From positions 186,001-250,000 of the forward strand of contig JARLHA010000003.1 in the NCBI GenBank assembly GCA_031292485.1: a stretch of DNA of 64,000 nt, in the 5' to 3' direction. Position 1 is the stretch's first letter, and each line of letters starts with the position of its first letter. Below, in pieces: positions 10,401-17,982 of the stretch. Under the pieces are notes generated by a model. It saw only the letters and a program-made list of their open reading frames with translations, was not told where the DNA came from and searched no databases. Source of the DNA: Mucilaginibacter sp. (lineage in GTDB: Bacteria; Bacteroidota; Bacteroidia; Sphingobacteriales; Sphingobacteriaceae). The position numbers and the translations under genes were made by a program.

Positions 10401-11654
10401 AAGACTATTGGTGTTTGCCGGATCGTGTTTATATTGGGTATACTTGCCGGTTTCGCGGTTAAAATAAATTAGTCCGCCCCCGTTGGTGCCAATCCATAAA
10501 TTCCCCAATTTATCTTCAACAAACTTGTCAACATCGTTAAAACTTAAACTGGCAGGATCTGACGCAAAATGCCTGTAAAGCGGGAACCTGATAATATTTT
10601 TATGATAATAGCTTATTCCCTTTTTAAAGGTACCGGCCCACATAATACCGAGGTTATCTTTATAGAGTTCTACCGTATTCTGCCTTAATGATTTGACATC
10701 GTCTTCACGGTTAAGCAGAGTAGTAATTTGAAATTTCTTTTTATCCAGTACGCTTATGCCACCCTGATCTGTAGAAATCCATATGTGGCCATCGTCGGCC
10801 TGGATGACTTTGGTGACGAGATTAGCTTTTAACTTTAGCCCGGCTGATTCTTTATCTATATGCAGCAAAGTCCCTGTTGAAGGCTTGTAATAAAATACCC
10901 CAAATTCAATGTATGGCGCGTAAAACCACAGATCATTATCACGGTCAACAGTTAAAGAATAATAACCGGTTTTATTATTATATGCCTTTTTAAAAATATC
11001 TGTGTGATAGCTGATTTTATTAAGTTTAATATCAAACATCTCAACTGCGCCATCGTTGTATACTATCCAAATATTGCGTTTAGTATCAATGGTGATATCT
11101 GCAATAGCGCTTGAATATAACGATGGAATAGAATTACTGCTATGATAAAAACGTTGCGTCTGGTTGCTTAAGGTACTATGTTTGTATATACCCGAATCGG
11201 GATACAAAAACCAATAGTCTACAGCACTTGTCCGCACTATTTTTGTTGGATTTGAATTAACAGGAAGCTTTAAAGGACGCAACAATAACGACATATCACT
11301 GTTAAATTGCTCTGTTTCTGGGTCGTAAAAACAATTTCCGTTACGGGTTGATACCCAAAGCTTTTTATCAGGTCCATCAAAAATATTGGTTACATAATCG
11401 TCAGTGAGCGAATTTTTGTTATTCGCATCGTGCTTAAATACTTTAAAGATATAACCGTCATAACGATTTAGGCCCGATGCTGTACCAAACCACATAAAGC
11501 CTTCAGAATCTTTAAAAATACAGTTAACCTGGTTATGGGACAGCCCGTTACTAATATCAAGCTGCGAAAACCGATATAGGCTGCTTTGCCCAAAAGTATT
11601 TGAGCAGGTAAAAAATAATGCAAGAGCAAGAAAAGAATAAAATTTCACACGCAT
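7449..11654 (-). CDS. Hybrid two-component system regulator (HTCS, AraC output)
   Basis: This is a one-protein sensor-regulator of about 1401 residues. The frame is open to 11684, but the start at 11654 (MRVKFYSFLALALFF) gives a clean signal peptide. The periplasmic part carries many two-component propeller repeats (FMWFGTASGLNRYDG, LWIGTNGGGLIYFNRETG, LWIGTFAGGLEIFD) and a Y_Y_Y domain (YQYMLKGFDKGW). One TM helix follows near residue 850. Cytoplasmic parts are a HisKA domain (NVSHEFRTPLSLI, His near 890), a HATPase (NLISNAFKF, DTGIGIP), a receiver (LLVEDNDDFR, Asp in IIVSDISMP near 1198, K in YMTKPF) and an AraC HTH (LSRQMNMSRGSLYNK, YEVGFNTPKYFTKLFK). All catalytic motifs look intact. HTCSs sense a glycan fragment in the periplasm and activate the neighbouring PUL. 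It sits between susCD and the GH genes. Confidence 0.96.
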   Translation of the reverse strand: MRVKFYSFLALALFFTCSNTFGQSSLYRFSQLDISNGLSHNQVNCIFKDSEGFMWFGTASGLNRYDGYIFKVFKHDANNKNSLTDDYVTNIFDGPDKKLWVSTRNGNCFYDPETEQFNSDMSLLLRPLKLPVNSNPTKIVRTSAVDYWFLYPDSGIYKHSTLSNQTQRFYHSSNSIPSLYSSAIADITIDTKRNIWIVYNDGAVEMFDIKLNKISYHTDIFKKAYNNKTGYYSLTVDRDNDLWFYAPYIEFGVFYYKPSTGTLLHIDKESAGLKLKANLVTKVIQADDGHIWISTDQGGISVLDKKKFQITTLLNREDDVKSLRQNTVELYKDNLGIMWAGTFKKGISYYHKNIIRFPLYRHFASDPASLSFNDVDKFVEDKLGNLWIGTNGGGLIYFNRETGKYTQYKHDPANTNSLCNDVIVNLCIDHDQKLWIGTYFGGLDCFDGKIFTHYKHDDKLATSIADDRVWSILEDSSHRLWIGTFAGGLEIFDRLRKIFYHPFKSSEIRSSMVSSIFEDKQGNIWIGGFLGVDVIFKNRGRVIHYISNGDGAKGLVDNTINSINQDSRGLIWIATAGGLSVLNPKTNIFTSLSKKNGLPANSISNTEEDKEGAMWLSSSNGLSRVTVIPTANALNFHVDNFDETDGLQGREFNINSALKTHSGELIFGGGDGFNIFDPSSVEPAANKLKLVFTDFQLFNKSVSAGDTINGHVVLSKGISVTRAITLNHSENVFAVEFAALDFFNPGKIKYQYMLKGFDKGWINADNRTRRASYTNLDGGDYLFKVRAFNAEGIRNPDYISLKIKVLPPFWKSTLAYLIYVILFVGILLFIRQRGIQKIRRQFAAEKEKQEARLLIEQERQEVKRMHELDQLKIKFLTNVSHEFRTPLSLIMAPVDKMLTRADQEQKQQLNMIGKNARRLLNLVNQLLDFRKMEVQELKLHSKPGDIVKFIKEISLSFIDIAEEKEIGFIFETAIDSLFTSFDHDKIERILFNLISNAFKFTQAGGHVSVLLNVTKDNVVGKDGLIEIKVIDTGIGIPYEKQDKIFERFFQNELPESMINQGSGIGLAITREFVKMHGGEITVESEPDHGSCFIIKLPLVIYDVPGQGMSSDDDAGIEKEDLVALDESKNTPKQQHTNKKPEVLLVEDNDDFRFYLKDNLKDIFFIIEASNGKDGWQKALSQHPDIIVSDISMPEMTGIELCKKLKGDKRTSHIPVILLTALTGEADQLKGLEIGANDYMTKPFNFEILLSKIKNLLVLRDTYKRTYKKQMDVQLQEAPLQNEDEKLLRSIVEYIELNIVNENLSVEELSRQMNMSRGSLYNKVLMLTGKSPVEFIRSIRLKKAVYLLENSQMTISQICYEVGFNTPKYFTKLFKDEYNILPSAYTSSIRQKKILSDAENKE

Positions 11655-11716
11655 TGGCGGATCATTAAAAAAGCCCAAAATCAACCGATTAACTTTTTTA
11701 AAGTCAGTACACTAAG

Positions 11717-11749
11717 GTAATATAAATATTACACAAATATTTATATTAC
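11717..11749. promoter_or_regulatory. 14-bp perfect inverted repeat upstream of the HTCS gene
   Basis: Arms GTAATATAAATATT (11717-11730) and its exact complement (11736-11749) are separated by ACACA. It lies 62 bp before the chosen HTCS start and is not followed by a U run on either strand, so a protein-binding site or structured leader is more likely than a terminator. Confidence 0.4.
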
Positions 11750-11810
11750 GTTCAACAAAACGGAATTTTTTTATTGTCTGCCATTGGGTTAAAAATCTGA
11801 ATTATTAAAT

Positions 11811-11848
11811 AAAAAAAAATGCGCTCCGTATCTCACCCCGGAACGCAT
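11811..11848 (-). terminator. Rho-independent terminator after the GH31 gene
   Basis: On the minus strand ATGCGTTCCG and CGGAGCGCAT pair over 10 bp with one mismatch around a 10-nt loop. The stem is followed by nine T (11811-11819 are A on the plus strand). It lies about 100 bp after the GH31 stop, so GH31 and the HTCS gene are probably separate transcription units. Confidence 0.8.
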
Positions 11849-11950
11849 CAACCCGTCTTTTATCAAATAAATCAAGGGTTTTCATCAACTAAAACTATCT
11901 TTTGTTACATTGCGCGATGCTGCAAACTGAGGGATATCGCGAAAAGTTTC

Positions 11951-14329
11951 TCACCACAATCTTACTACCGTTGCTTTACCGTTATATCTAACTGTTTCGT
12001 CAATATTCGTCGTAGCTATTGAGCCTGAACCATGTTTGCCGTTTACAACAACAATATTAAAAGTACGCTGCTTTAACATACCCGGAAACGTCCCTTTAGT
12101 ACCTGATATGCTTAGTTTTTTCTGTTGGTCATTCCAGGTTAATGTAAAAGTGGCATATTGTCCTTTCTCATAATTGTAATTATCGTTCTCGTCCTCGTAA
12201 AAGGTAAACCGGCCATCGGCGCCCGGATAAATACGCAGCTCAATAACCTTATTGGTTTTTTGAGTAGCATATTCTACTTCGGGGCCCATGGGAATGATGG
12301 AACCAGCTTTTACATACAATGGCATTTCAGCAATTGGCGCAGCAGCAGCAATGGTTTTACCGCCGTTGAGCTTTTCTCCTGTCCAGAAATTATACCACTG
12401 ACCCGATCCGGGCAAATAAACCTTTCTTTCTGTTTCACCTTTGCCTGTAACCGGGTTAACCAAAAATGCCGGGCCAAACATATACTGATCAGGTATTTTG
12501 TAAACGTTTGCGTCATTCCTGAAATCAAATGCAAGCGAACGCATGATGGTATAATTATCAAGGGTGGTTTTTGCAGCAAGGGAATAGATATAGGGCAGCA
12601 ACCGATAACGCAATTTGTCGTATTTTAATAGGATTGCCCTGGTATCTTCATCCCAGTTTTTTGAAAATATAGCCCGCTCGCCTTTGCCATGAATGCGCAT
12701 AATAGGGCAAAATGTGCCAAACTGGAACCAGCGGGTAAACAGCTCCCTGAATTCGGGTTTAGACCAATCAGGTACTCCCCAATTATAATGGTATCCGCCT
12801 ATGTCGGATGTCCAGTAAGGAATGCCCGATGTACAGGCATTAATACCCTGGGGTACCTGGCTTTTAAATGCTTCAAACGTGCAGGAAATATCGGATGACC
12901 AAAGTGCTGCAGCATTTCGTTGCTCACCCGCAAAGGACTGCCTTAGTAAAAAAAATGCCCTTTTTTTGGGAATGTCCTTCCGCCAGCCCTGGTAGATCCC
13001 TGTAGAATGCTCTAATGAATAGGTATTAAAGTAATCAATGCCTTTCCCTATCCGAAAATCACTTTTGCGACGCTCATCTAACAGCGCGCCATTGTCTGGC
13101 TCGCATTGGTCAACCCACCATGCATCCCAGCCATATCTTTTAATCAGGCTGTCGCGGGCCATGTCCCAGTATAATTCGCGCGCTTTTGGATTGTGGGCAT
13201 CGTAATAGCTATCGAAAGTATGCGTTACTATATTGTCCCAGGTAATGCTGGTTAACCCGCCCATTTTTTGCACGGTGTCGAAGTCTTTAGTGCCTTTGCC
13301 AAACAGGGGCCAGATGGATATCATGCCATGTATATTACTCTTATGCAGTTCATCAACCATTTTTTTGGGGTCGGGATAGCGTGCCGGGTTCATTACATGA
13401 GAACCAATCGGGAATGGATCCCAGTAATACCAATCCTGTACGATAACATCTACCGGGATATGGTTATTCCGATAGTTATCCTTTACCGAAAGCACTTCAT
13501 CCTGGCTCATATACCTATCCTGTGACTGGAACAGCCCGAATGCCCATTTAGCAAACATAGGAGCTTTGCCAGTAGTTGTGCGGTACAGGTTGATGAGCTG
13601 ATCAAACCCGGGGCCGTAAAAAAAGTAATAATCAACCTGTTTACCGCTTTCAGATACGTATTTAAATTTAGTATTATTTGCTTCGGCGCCATAAAAGTTT
13701 GATGCCGAGTAGTTGTCCCACATCAGTCCATAACCTTTGGTAGATAACAGCACCGGAACAGCACCGGTTAAATACTTTATAGCCAGGTCCTGGTTTCTGC
13801 CTTTATAGTTGATGGAGCCCGTGTCAATCGGGTGGCAACCCAGGCCAAAAAGCGCCTCGTCCTTTGGTGAATTGAATTGGGTGGCGATATTATAGGTGCT
13901 TATCCCTGCAATGGTAGCGGGGGTAATACTTTTTTCGTCTTCTGAGGCAATCTCGTTACCGTTAAGGTCTTCATAGGAGATGTTGTTGGTGGTTTTGTTT
14001 ATTATTACCTTCAACTTTGCAGTTATAATAGTCACCAGGTTTTTATCTTCTGAAACTTTAAAAGCAGCCCCCCCCCATTTTGCATTTACGATAAGGGACG
14101 GCTTCCTGTTAAAGCCATCAAAAACGGTATATTTTACTTCAATGATATCATCCTTACAAACAGTAACCTTCATCAAGCCTTTATCTAATGTAAATAAAAG
14201 CCCGTTAGCCTCTTTTTTGTAGGATATAACAGATGCCTTCACCGCAGAGGTATTAATTATTAAGAGAAATAGTACGGCGGCTAAAATTTTAGACAAGGCG
14301 TACTTGAACGTTAGTTTTGTGTTTAACAT
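11951..14329 (-). CDS. Glycoside hydrolase family 31 (probable alpha-xylosidase/alpha-glucosidase)
   Basis: The 792-residue protein has a hydrophobic N-terminal signal (residues about 12-32). The N-terminal beta-sandwich is followed by a GH31 (beta/alpha)8 barrel: GLGCHPIDTG, YYFFYGPGFDQLINLYRTTTG, APMFAKWAFGLFQSQDRY, VDVIVQDWYYWD. The nucleophile is Asp407 in DAWWVDQCEPDNG and the probable acid/base is Asp480 in LWSSDI. The IPYWTSDIGGY and RWFQFGTFCPIMRIHG segments are also typical. The C-terminal beta domain ends with the alpha-glucosidase DUF5110-like part (FYEDENDNYNYEKGQ). GH31 enzymes remove alpha-linked glucose or xylose, and the WW-x-D-x-x-EP form is seen in alpha-xylosidases of xyloglucan loci. 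Substrate assignment is inference from that motif and the neighbouring genes. It has its own upstream repeat and downstream terminator. Confidence 0.93.
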   Translation of the reverse strand: MLNTKLTFKYALSKILAAVLFLLIINTSAVKASVISYKKEANGLLFTLDKGLMKVTVCKDDIIEVKYTVFDGFNRKPSLIVNAKWGGAAFKVSEDKNLVTIITAKLKVIINKTTNNISYEDLNGNEIASEDEKSITPATIAGISTYNIATQFNSPKDEALFGLGCHPIDTGSINYKGRNQDLAIKYLTGAVPVLLSTKGYGLMWDNYSASNFYGAEANNTKFKYVSESGKQVDYYFFYGPGFDQLINLYRTTTGKAPMFAKWAFGLFQSQDRYMSQDEVLSVKDNYRNNHIPVDVIVQDWYYWDPFPIGSHVMNPARYPDPKKMVDELHKSNIHGMISIWPLFGKGTKDFDTVQKMGGLTSITWDNIVTHTFDSYYDAHNPKARELYWDMARDSLIKRYGWDAWWVDQCEPDNGALLDERRKSDFRIGKGIDYFNTYSLEHSTGIYQGWRKDIPKKRAFFLLRQSFAGEQRNAAALWSSDISCTFEAFKSQVPQGINACTSGIPYWTSDIGGYHYNWGVPDWSKPEFRELFTRWFQFGTFCPIMRIHGKGERAIFSKNWDEDTRAILLKYDKLRYRLLPYIYSLAAKTTLDNYTIMRSLAFDFRNDANVYKIPDQYMFGPAFLVNPVTGKGETERKVYLPGSGQWYNFWTGEKLNGGKTIAAAAPIAEMPLYVKAGSIIPMGPEVEYATQKTNKVIELRIYPGADGRFTFYEDENDNYNYEKGQYATFTLTWNDQQKKLSISGTKGTFPGMLKQRTFNIVVVNGKHGSGSIATTNIDETVRYNGKATVVRLW

Positions 14330-14492
14330 GAATACAGGTTATAAAATTAATTGGTTATGTATTTCTTAAGCTCGGCATAAGGCAATTGATAAAAATGACC
14401 TCCATTTAAATACAAGCAACTTGCCCTGTATCGCGACCATCAAAATCCTGCAACCTTATTTTAAATATTCTCCGGTTTATTGAAAACGTGCC

Positions 14493-14564
14493 AAAATTAT
14501 AGAGGAGAAAAATGAATGAACGGGTACAAAAGTCACAAAATAGAGTATGAAATGTTCAAATTGA
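14493..14564. repeat. 72-bp direct repeat, copy A (upstream of GH31)
   Basis: It matches 16970-17041 with 7 mismatches in 72 bp and no gaps. It includes the blocks ATGAACGGGTACAAAA, AAAATAGAGTA and GAAATGTTCAA. It is 164-235 bp upstream of the GH31 start codon. Same orientation and similar distance to the start at both copies suggest a shared promoter/operator rather than a mobile repeat. Confidence 0.7.
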
Positions 14565-14911
14565 CCAAATTACCCGGAAGTTCCTTCCTTTGAAATGAAA
14601 AAAGTCCAGGTTATGCGGGACGGGCAAAATAAGGGAAGTGGAGAGCTGTGAATACAGCATATATTTTGCCATAGCGTTATATCAGTCAGGGCTGCCGTCA
14701 ACCTCTTCCAATTATCGTCAGCATATGTCATTACGCCGGCCGGCTTTTAAAGCGCGGGAGGCGCAAACGGACTCCGGGAATATTCATCTGTTCCGATTTG
14801 GTGTCGCAAGATGCAGCGTGTTGTACCAAGTATAGCGCTACACCCACCAGCTAATACATTATTGTAATTCCCTTAAATTTTGTTCAACTTGCAAACTATC
14901 AGCATATTACA

Positions 14912-14959
14912 TAAAAAATCTCTAACACCTTATTTTTAAACAAGGCATTAGAGATTTTT
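14912..14959 (-). terminator. Rho-independent terminator after the GH5 gene
   Basis: AAAAATCTCTAA and CCTT (14914-14930) pair with AAGG and TTAGAGATTTTT (14942-14959) with a 2-nt internal mismatch. On the minus strand the stem ends in TTTTTTAT. It lies about 45-90 bp after the GH5 stop codon. Confidence 0.75.
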
Positions 14960-15001
14960 GAGGATCTTAAACTAATTGAATTAATCTGCTTCTGTTTTGC
15001 T

Positions 15002-16699
15002 TTATATTTTCACAAATCCCCATTGCTGATTTTTTCCGCCACTATAATCGTATTGATCGACCGCAGAGCCATTTCTGAATGGAATTGCCGGATTGTTCCC
15101 TAAAGTAACTTCCAGCGCTTTTCCGCTGTTTACGTTGATGATTTTATAGAATCCATTGTCTGTTGCCTGAATTAACCAATTTTGATTATTCCCGCCTGTA
15201 CCTGAATAACTCCATATATCCACGGTAGCACCGTTAGAACCAGACCAACCATATACTTCCAAACACTTGCCGCTGGCATGCATAGGCGTTAACAGGTAGC
15301 TGCCATTTGCGGCGCTTTGCACTTTAAATTGCTGGTTTTGCCCGGTTAAATAATCCCATTGATCAGCCAGCGACCCGTTAGCAGTGCCCCAACCGGAGAT
15401 CTCTAAAGGCTTAAAACTGTACCGGTTGATAATCTGATACACACCACCATTCTGAAATGCAGAGGATGAGCCAGTTTGTGCTCCTTGCGTAAGGGCCGCT
15501 AACTCACGTTGATCTTGTACCGCGTAAGTCGACCTGTTTATGATCCATCCTGTATCCCAAAGAAACGGAATCATCCCGTTCGCCAATGCCGTGTGCATAT
15601 TGAAATTATACCAATATGCTTTGGACGCAAGATTGAAGTTTAAAGAATCTCCTGTAAGATTTTGGCCCTCTACTGCAAATTCGCCCATTACCACCGGGAT
15701 GCCCTTGCTGGCAAACTTTGACTGCATCAATTGGAAATATCCGCTAAGGGTCGATTCCTCACCCCAGGTCGGATTGTTCGCAACGTCGAAAGTAGTATGG
15801 TAGCCCGAGCCCCAATAATAAAACATATTGCCCCATGATTGGTTCGAGGTCATCAAACAGAAGTTGTAAGGGCTGTAGTTATGGACTTCCACCATCAATC
15901 GGTTGGATGCCTGGTCCGTTGGCATCGTGTTCATCAGATTGTTGGTTGCTACTATATCAGCTCCATTAGGGCCCTGGACTACCAGGGTCCGGTAACTGTT
16001 GTGCCCGCCGGTTGACCTCACCGCGTTGATAAAAGTTTGATGATAAGAAAGCAGAACGCTCATTGCGGCTGCAGTGGTTCCACCAGGTTCGTTTGTGCTG
16101 GCAAAAAGCAGGTGTTGGTCAAAACCGCGCATTTGTGTTGCAATTTGCTCCCAAAGCGCCTTTTGTTTAGCGTTAGTTGCCGCCTGCATGGTAACTGTAT
16201 CGTTGCTCTGCAACCATCCGCCGTCCCAATGTATATTTAATATCACATACATCCCGTCGTTAACACAGTATTGAACAACCGCTTGCACGCGGGAAAGCCA
16301 GGCCGGGTCTATTTGTTCAGTCGTTCGGTTTATTATATGTGAATAGTCCCATTGACAAGGAATCCTTATGGCGTTAAAACCCCTTTGTTTATAACTGTCA
16401 ATGAGTGCCTGGGTAATATTGGGGTTTCCCCATCCGTTTTCGCTGCCGGGGGCTTCCATTGTATTGCCAATATTAATCCCTAACGTCATGTTTGCGGCGA
16501 GTTGAGGTGCTGTACTGGTCATGCCTGTTTGATCGGGCGGAAGCGGGTTAGTGTTCCAGCTCGGGTACGAAGCCAGTGAATTACTGATGTTTTTTGAAAT
16601 AAGCGGTTTAACGCCTGAAGCAGCAATTGGTTGCTTACTACATCTTGTCAACATCAGGATTGCAAGAATGCACAGGAAATAATTTAGAGTTTTCTTCAT
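15002..16699 (-). CDS. GH5 endoglucanase lipoprotein with ricin-type beta-trefoil lectin domain
   Basis: The frame is open to 16798, but the start at 16699 gives a lipoprotein signal (MKKTLNYFLCILAILMLTRC, Cys20), so the product is 565 residues. The GH5 barrel shows NIGNTMEAPGSENGWGNP, GFNAIRIPCQWDYS, YVILNIHWDGGW, the acid/base Glu in FASTNEPGG and the nucleophile Glu in VVMGEFAVEG. This pattern fits GH5_4-like endo-beta-1,4-glucanases, the subfamily that includes surface endo-xyloglucanases. The last 140 residues are a ricin-type lectin: three repeats with QxW-like motifs (QWDYLTGQNQQF, WSYSGTGGNNQNW, QYDYSGGKNQQW). The likely role is cutting the polysaccharide at the cell surface for SusCD uptake; the lectin domain would hold the enzyme to its substrate. 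It is preceded by the second 72-bp repeat. Confidence 0.92.
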   Translation of the reverse strand: MKKTLNYFLCILAILMLTRCSKQPIAASGVKPLISKNISNSLASYPSWNTNPLPPDQTGMTSTAPQLAANMTLGINIGNTMEAPGSENGWGNPNITQALIDSYKQRGFNAIRIPCQWDYSHIINRTTEQIDPAWLSRVQAVVQYCVNDGMYVILNIHWDGGWLQSNDTVTMQAATNAKQKALWEQIATQMRGFDQHLLFASTNEPGGTTAAAMSVLLSYHQTFINAVRSTGGHNSYRTLVVQGPNGADIVATNNLMNTMPTDQASNRLMVEVHNYSPYNFCLMTSNQSWGNMFYYWGSGYHTTFDVANNPTWGEESTLSGYFQLMQSKFASKGIPVVMGEFAVEGQNLTGDSLNFNLASKAYWYNFNMHTALANGMIPFLWDTGWIINRSTYAVQDQRELAALTQGAQTGSSSAFQNGGVYQIINRYSFKPLEISGWGTANGSLADQWDYLTGQNQQFKVQSAANGSYLLTPMHASGKCLEVYGWSGSNGATVDIWSYSGTGGNNQNWLIQATDNGFYKIINVNSGKALEVTLGNNPAIPFRNGSAVDQYDYSGGKNQQWGFVKI

Positions 16700-16969
16700 A
16701 AAAAAATTGGCTAATGCGACAGATTGATTTGCCGCTATGAATAATTGGTTAATTGCAATTGAGGATATTAGATATTCAAGTAAATAGTGTGCGAACATCT
16801 CGTTTCCCTTAGGTTTTACATATTGGTTAAATTATATTTTCCGCAAGGCGAAAGAATAATTAATAGAAACAAGTGCACTTTAAAATCAATAAAACACATC
16901 CGTTGGAACAACAGCAAAATTTTAGCTACCAATAGTTTTAAGCAGTACCAGGTTTATTAATCTGTTGGT

Positions 16970-17041
16970 AAAATTATTGAAGAGAAAAATGGATGAACGG
17001 GTACAAAAATCAGAAAATAGAGTACGAAATGTTCAATTTGA
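16970..17041. repeat. 72-bp direct repeat, copy B (upstream of GH5)
   Basis: The partner copy is at 14493-14564; the two align at a constant offset of 2477 with 7 mismatches. It is about 270-342 bp before the GH5 start at 16699. It has the same blocks (ATGAACGGGTACAAAA, AAAATAGAGTA, GAAATGTTCAA). Confidence 0.7.
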
Positions 17042-17274
17042 AACAAAAACGCCATGTCCGGGTTTTCTGAAAAGTTTGACCATGTCTTTCCCACTACATG
17101 TTTATCTATCTGTTTAATACAAAATGGGAAGACATTTAAAGATCAGAAATTACGTTAGGTCAATCTGTTCAAGGATTGATATGACCGGCTGCTCTGGAAT
17201 CGAATAATAAAATGGGTTCCGCATGATCTTTTTTAACATTCGAAGCGGACAATTACCTTACGGTGTTAATAATA

Positions 17275-17597
17275 CAGTCGCCTGTGGACCGGCTTTTTAT
17301 GCTTCTCCGATTGCCTTGCTTCCACAACGCCTAAAGCCCTACATCTGACCATGTATCCCGGAAAGGCGTGCTGGTTCATAATCACCAATACATCTAATGG
17401 ACCACCCCGTCCGCACCTTTTGTATTAGGGATAAAACCCAAAATCAAACTGGAACGCCCCGGCCGTAGGTGAAGTCCCCTTTAGCTTAAACACACGCCAT
17501 TCCGGATCGAAGGTAAATTTGTTCTGTGAATCCGTGGTGTTTCGATGACCACGTTAATCAGTTTATTGTCTAAAGGTGGAATACGCCGATATTTCAT
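17275..17597 (-). pseudogene. Decayed family I inorganic pyrophosphatase gene
   Basis: Translating the minus strand in three frames recovers consecutive blocks of a soluble pyrophosphatase in the right order. They are INVVIETPR (about 17532-17560), DSQNKFTFDPEWRVFKLKG through GAFQFDFGF (17434-17533), FIPNTKGADG (17405-17437), and GPLDVLVIMNQHAFPG followed by RCRALGVVEA (17275-17404). At least three frameshifts separate them, and the metal-binding signature DGDPLDV is disrupted at one of them. No intact C-terminal part is visible; a possible weak continuation lies near 17085-17160. A working ppa gene is expected elsewhere in the genome, since the enzyme is normally essential. Confidence 0.75.
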
Positions 17598-17945
17598 AAA
17601 CAAGCGGCTTTTTACTTAGACACAGCTAAGGCGCGGTCTTTGTTTTTTAATTACCCCCTTCAGCAGTGTTACCTGTTTGTTACTTTGTAATTTTAACTCG
17701 CTGATAAACAAGGATAAATTCTAATCCGGCCATGGGGCAAATGTAGTTAATTGAAGCACGAAAGTCAGAAAGTCAAAAAAAACAAAAACAACTGCGTAAA
17801 ATTTAAAAAGCCGAAAATCTCTTTGCTATCCAAACCGAAGCTTTTTTCTGTCTATCTTAACCCATATCCCCTCTCACCTTTAATACAAATCAATTAAATA
17901 ACACTAATTTAAATATCCAATGTATAAAACATCCAATTAATGCGG

Positions 17946-17953
17946 TAATTTTG
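17946..17953 (+). promoter_or_regulatory. Candidate -7 promoter element before the DUF4271 gene
   Basis: TAATTTTG matches the Bacteroidota sigma-A -7 consensus TAnnTTTG and lies 30 bp before the ATG at 17983. No clear -33 TTTG was found at the usual distance. Confidence 0.35.
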
Positions 17954-17982
17954 CTGCACAATAAAAGGCTATCCTTATAATA

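Larger units (their letters stand above)
14330..15001. other. Intergenic region between GH5 and GH31 genes
   Basis: This 672-bp gap holds the GH31 promoter region with one copy of the 72-bp repeat (14493-14564) and the GH5 terminator (14912-14959). The stretch 14600-14830 is richer in G+C and has open frames on the plus strand, but none resembles a known protein and codon composition looks random. Confidence 0.55.
16700..17982. other. Long intergenic region between GH5 and the DUF4271 gene
   Basis: This 1.28-kb gap is the divergent boundary between the minus-strand PUL and the plus-strand cluster. It holds copy B of the 72-bp repeat, a decayed pyrophosphatase gene (17275-17597), a short 8-nt repeat (17760-17775, GAAAGTCA twice) and a candidate promoter at 17946-17953. 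No intact gene was seen. Confidence 0.6.

Noticed and set aside
12158..12628. 156-codon plus-strand frame opposite GH31
   Set aside because: Antisense shadow of the GH31 barrel and C-terminal domain; no recognisable features.
14638..14835. 65-codon open frame on the plus strand between the two GH genes
   Set aside because: No domain, no signal, and the region is the GH31 upstream region; composition looks random.
16700..16798. 33-residue N-terminal extension of the GH5 protein
   Set aside because: The later ATG gives a proper lipoprotein signal; the extension does not look like a signal.
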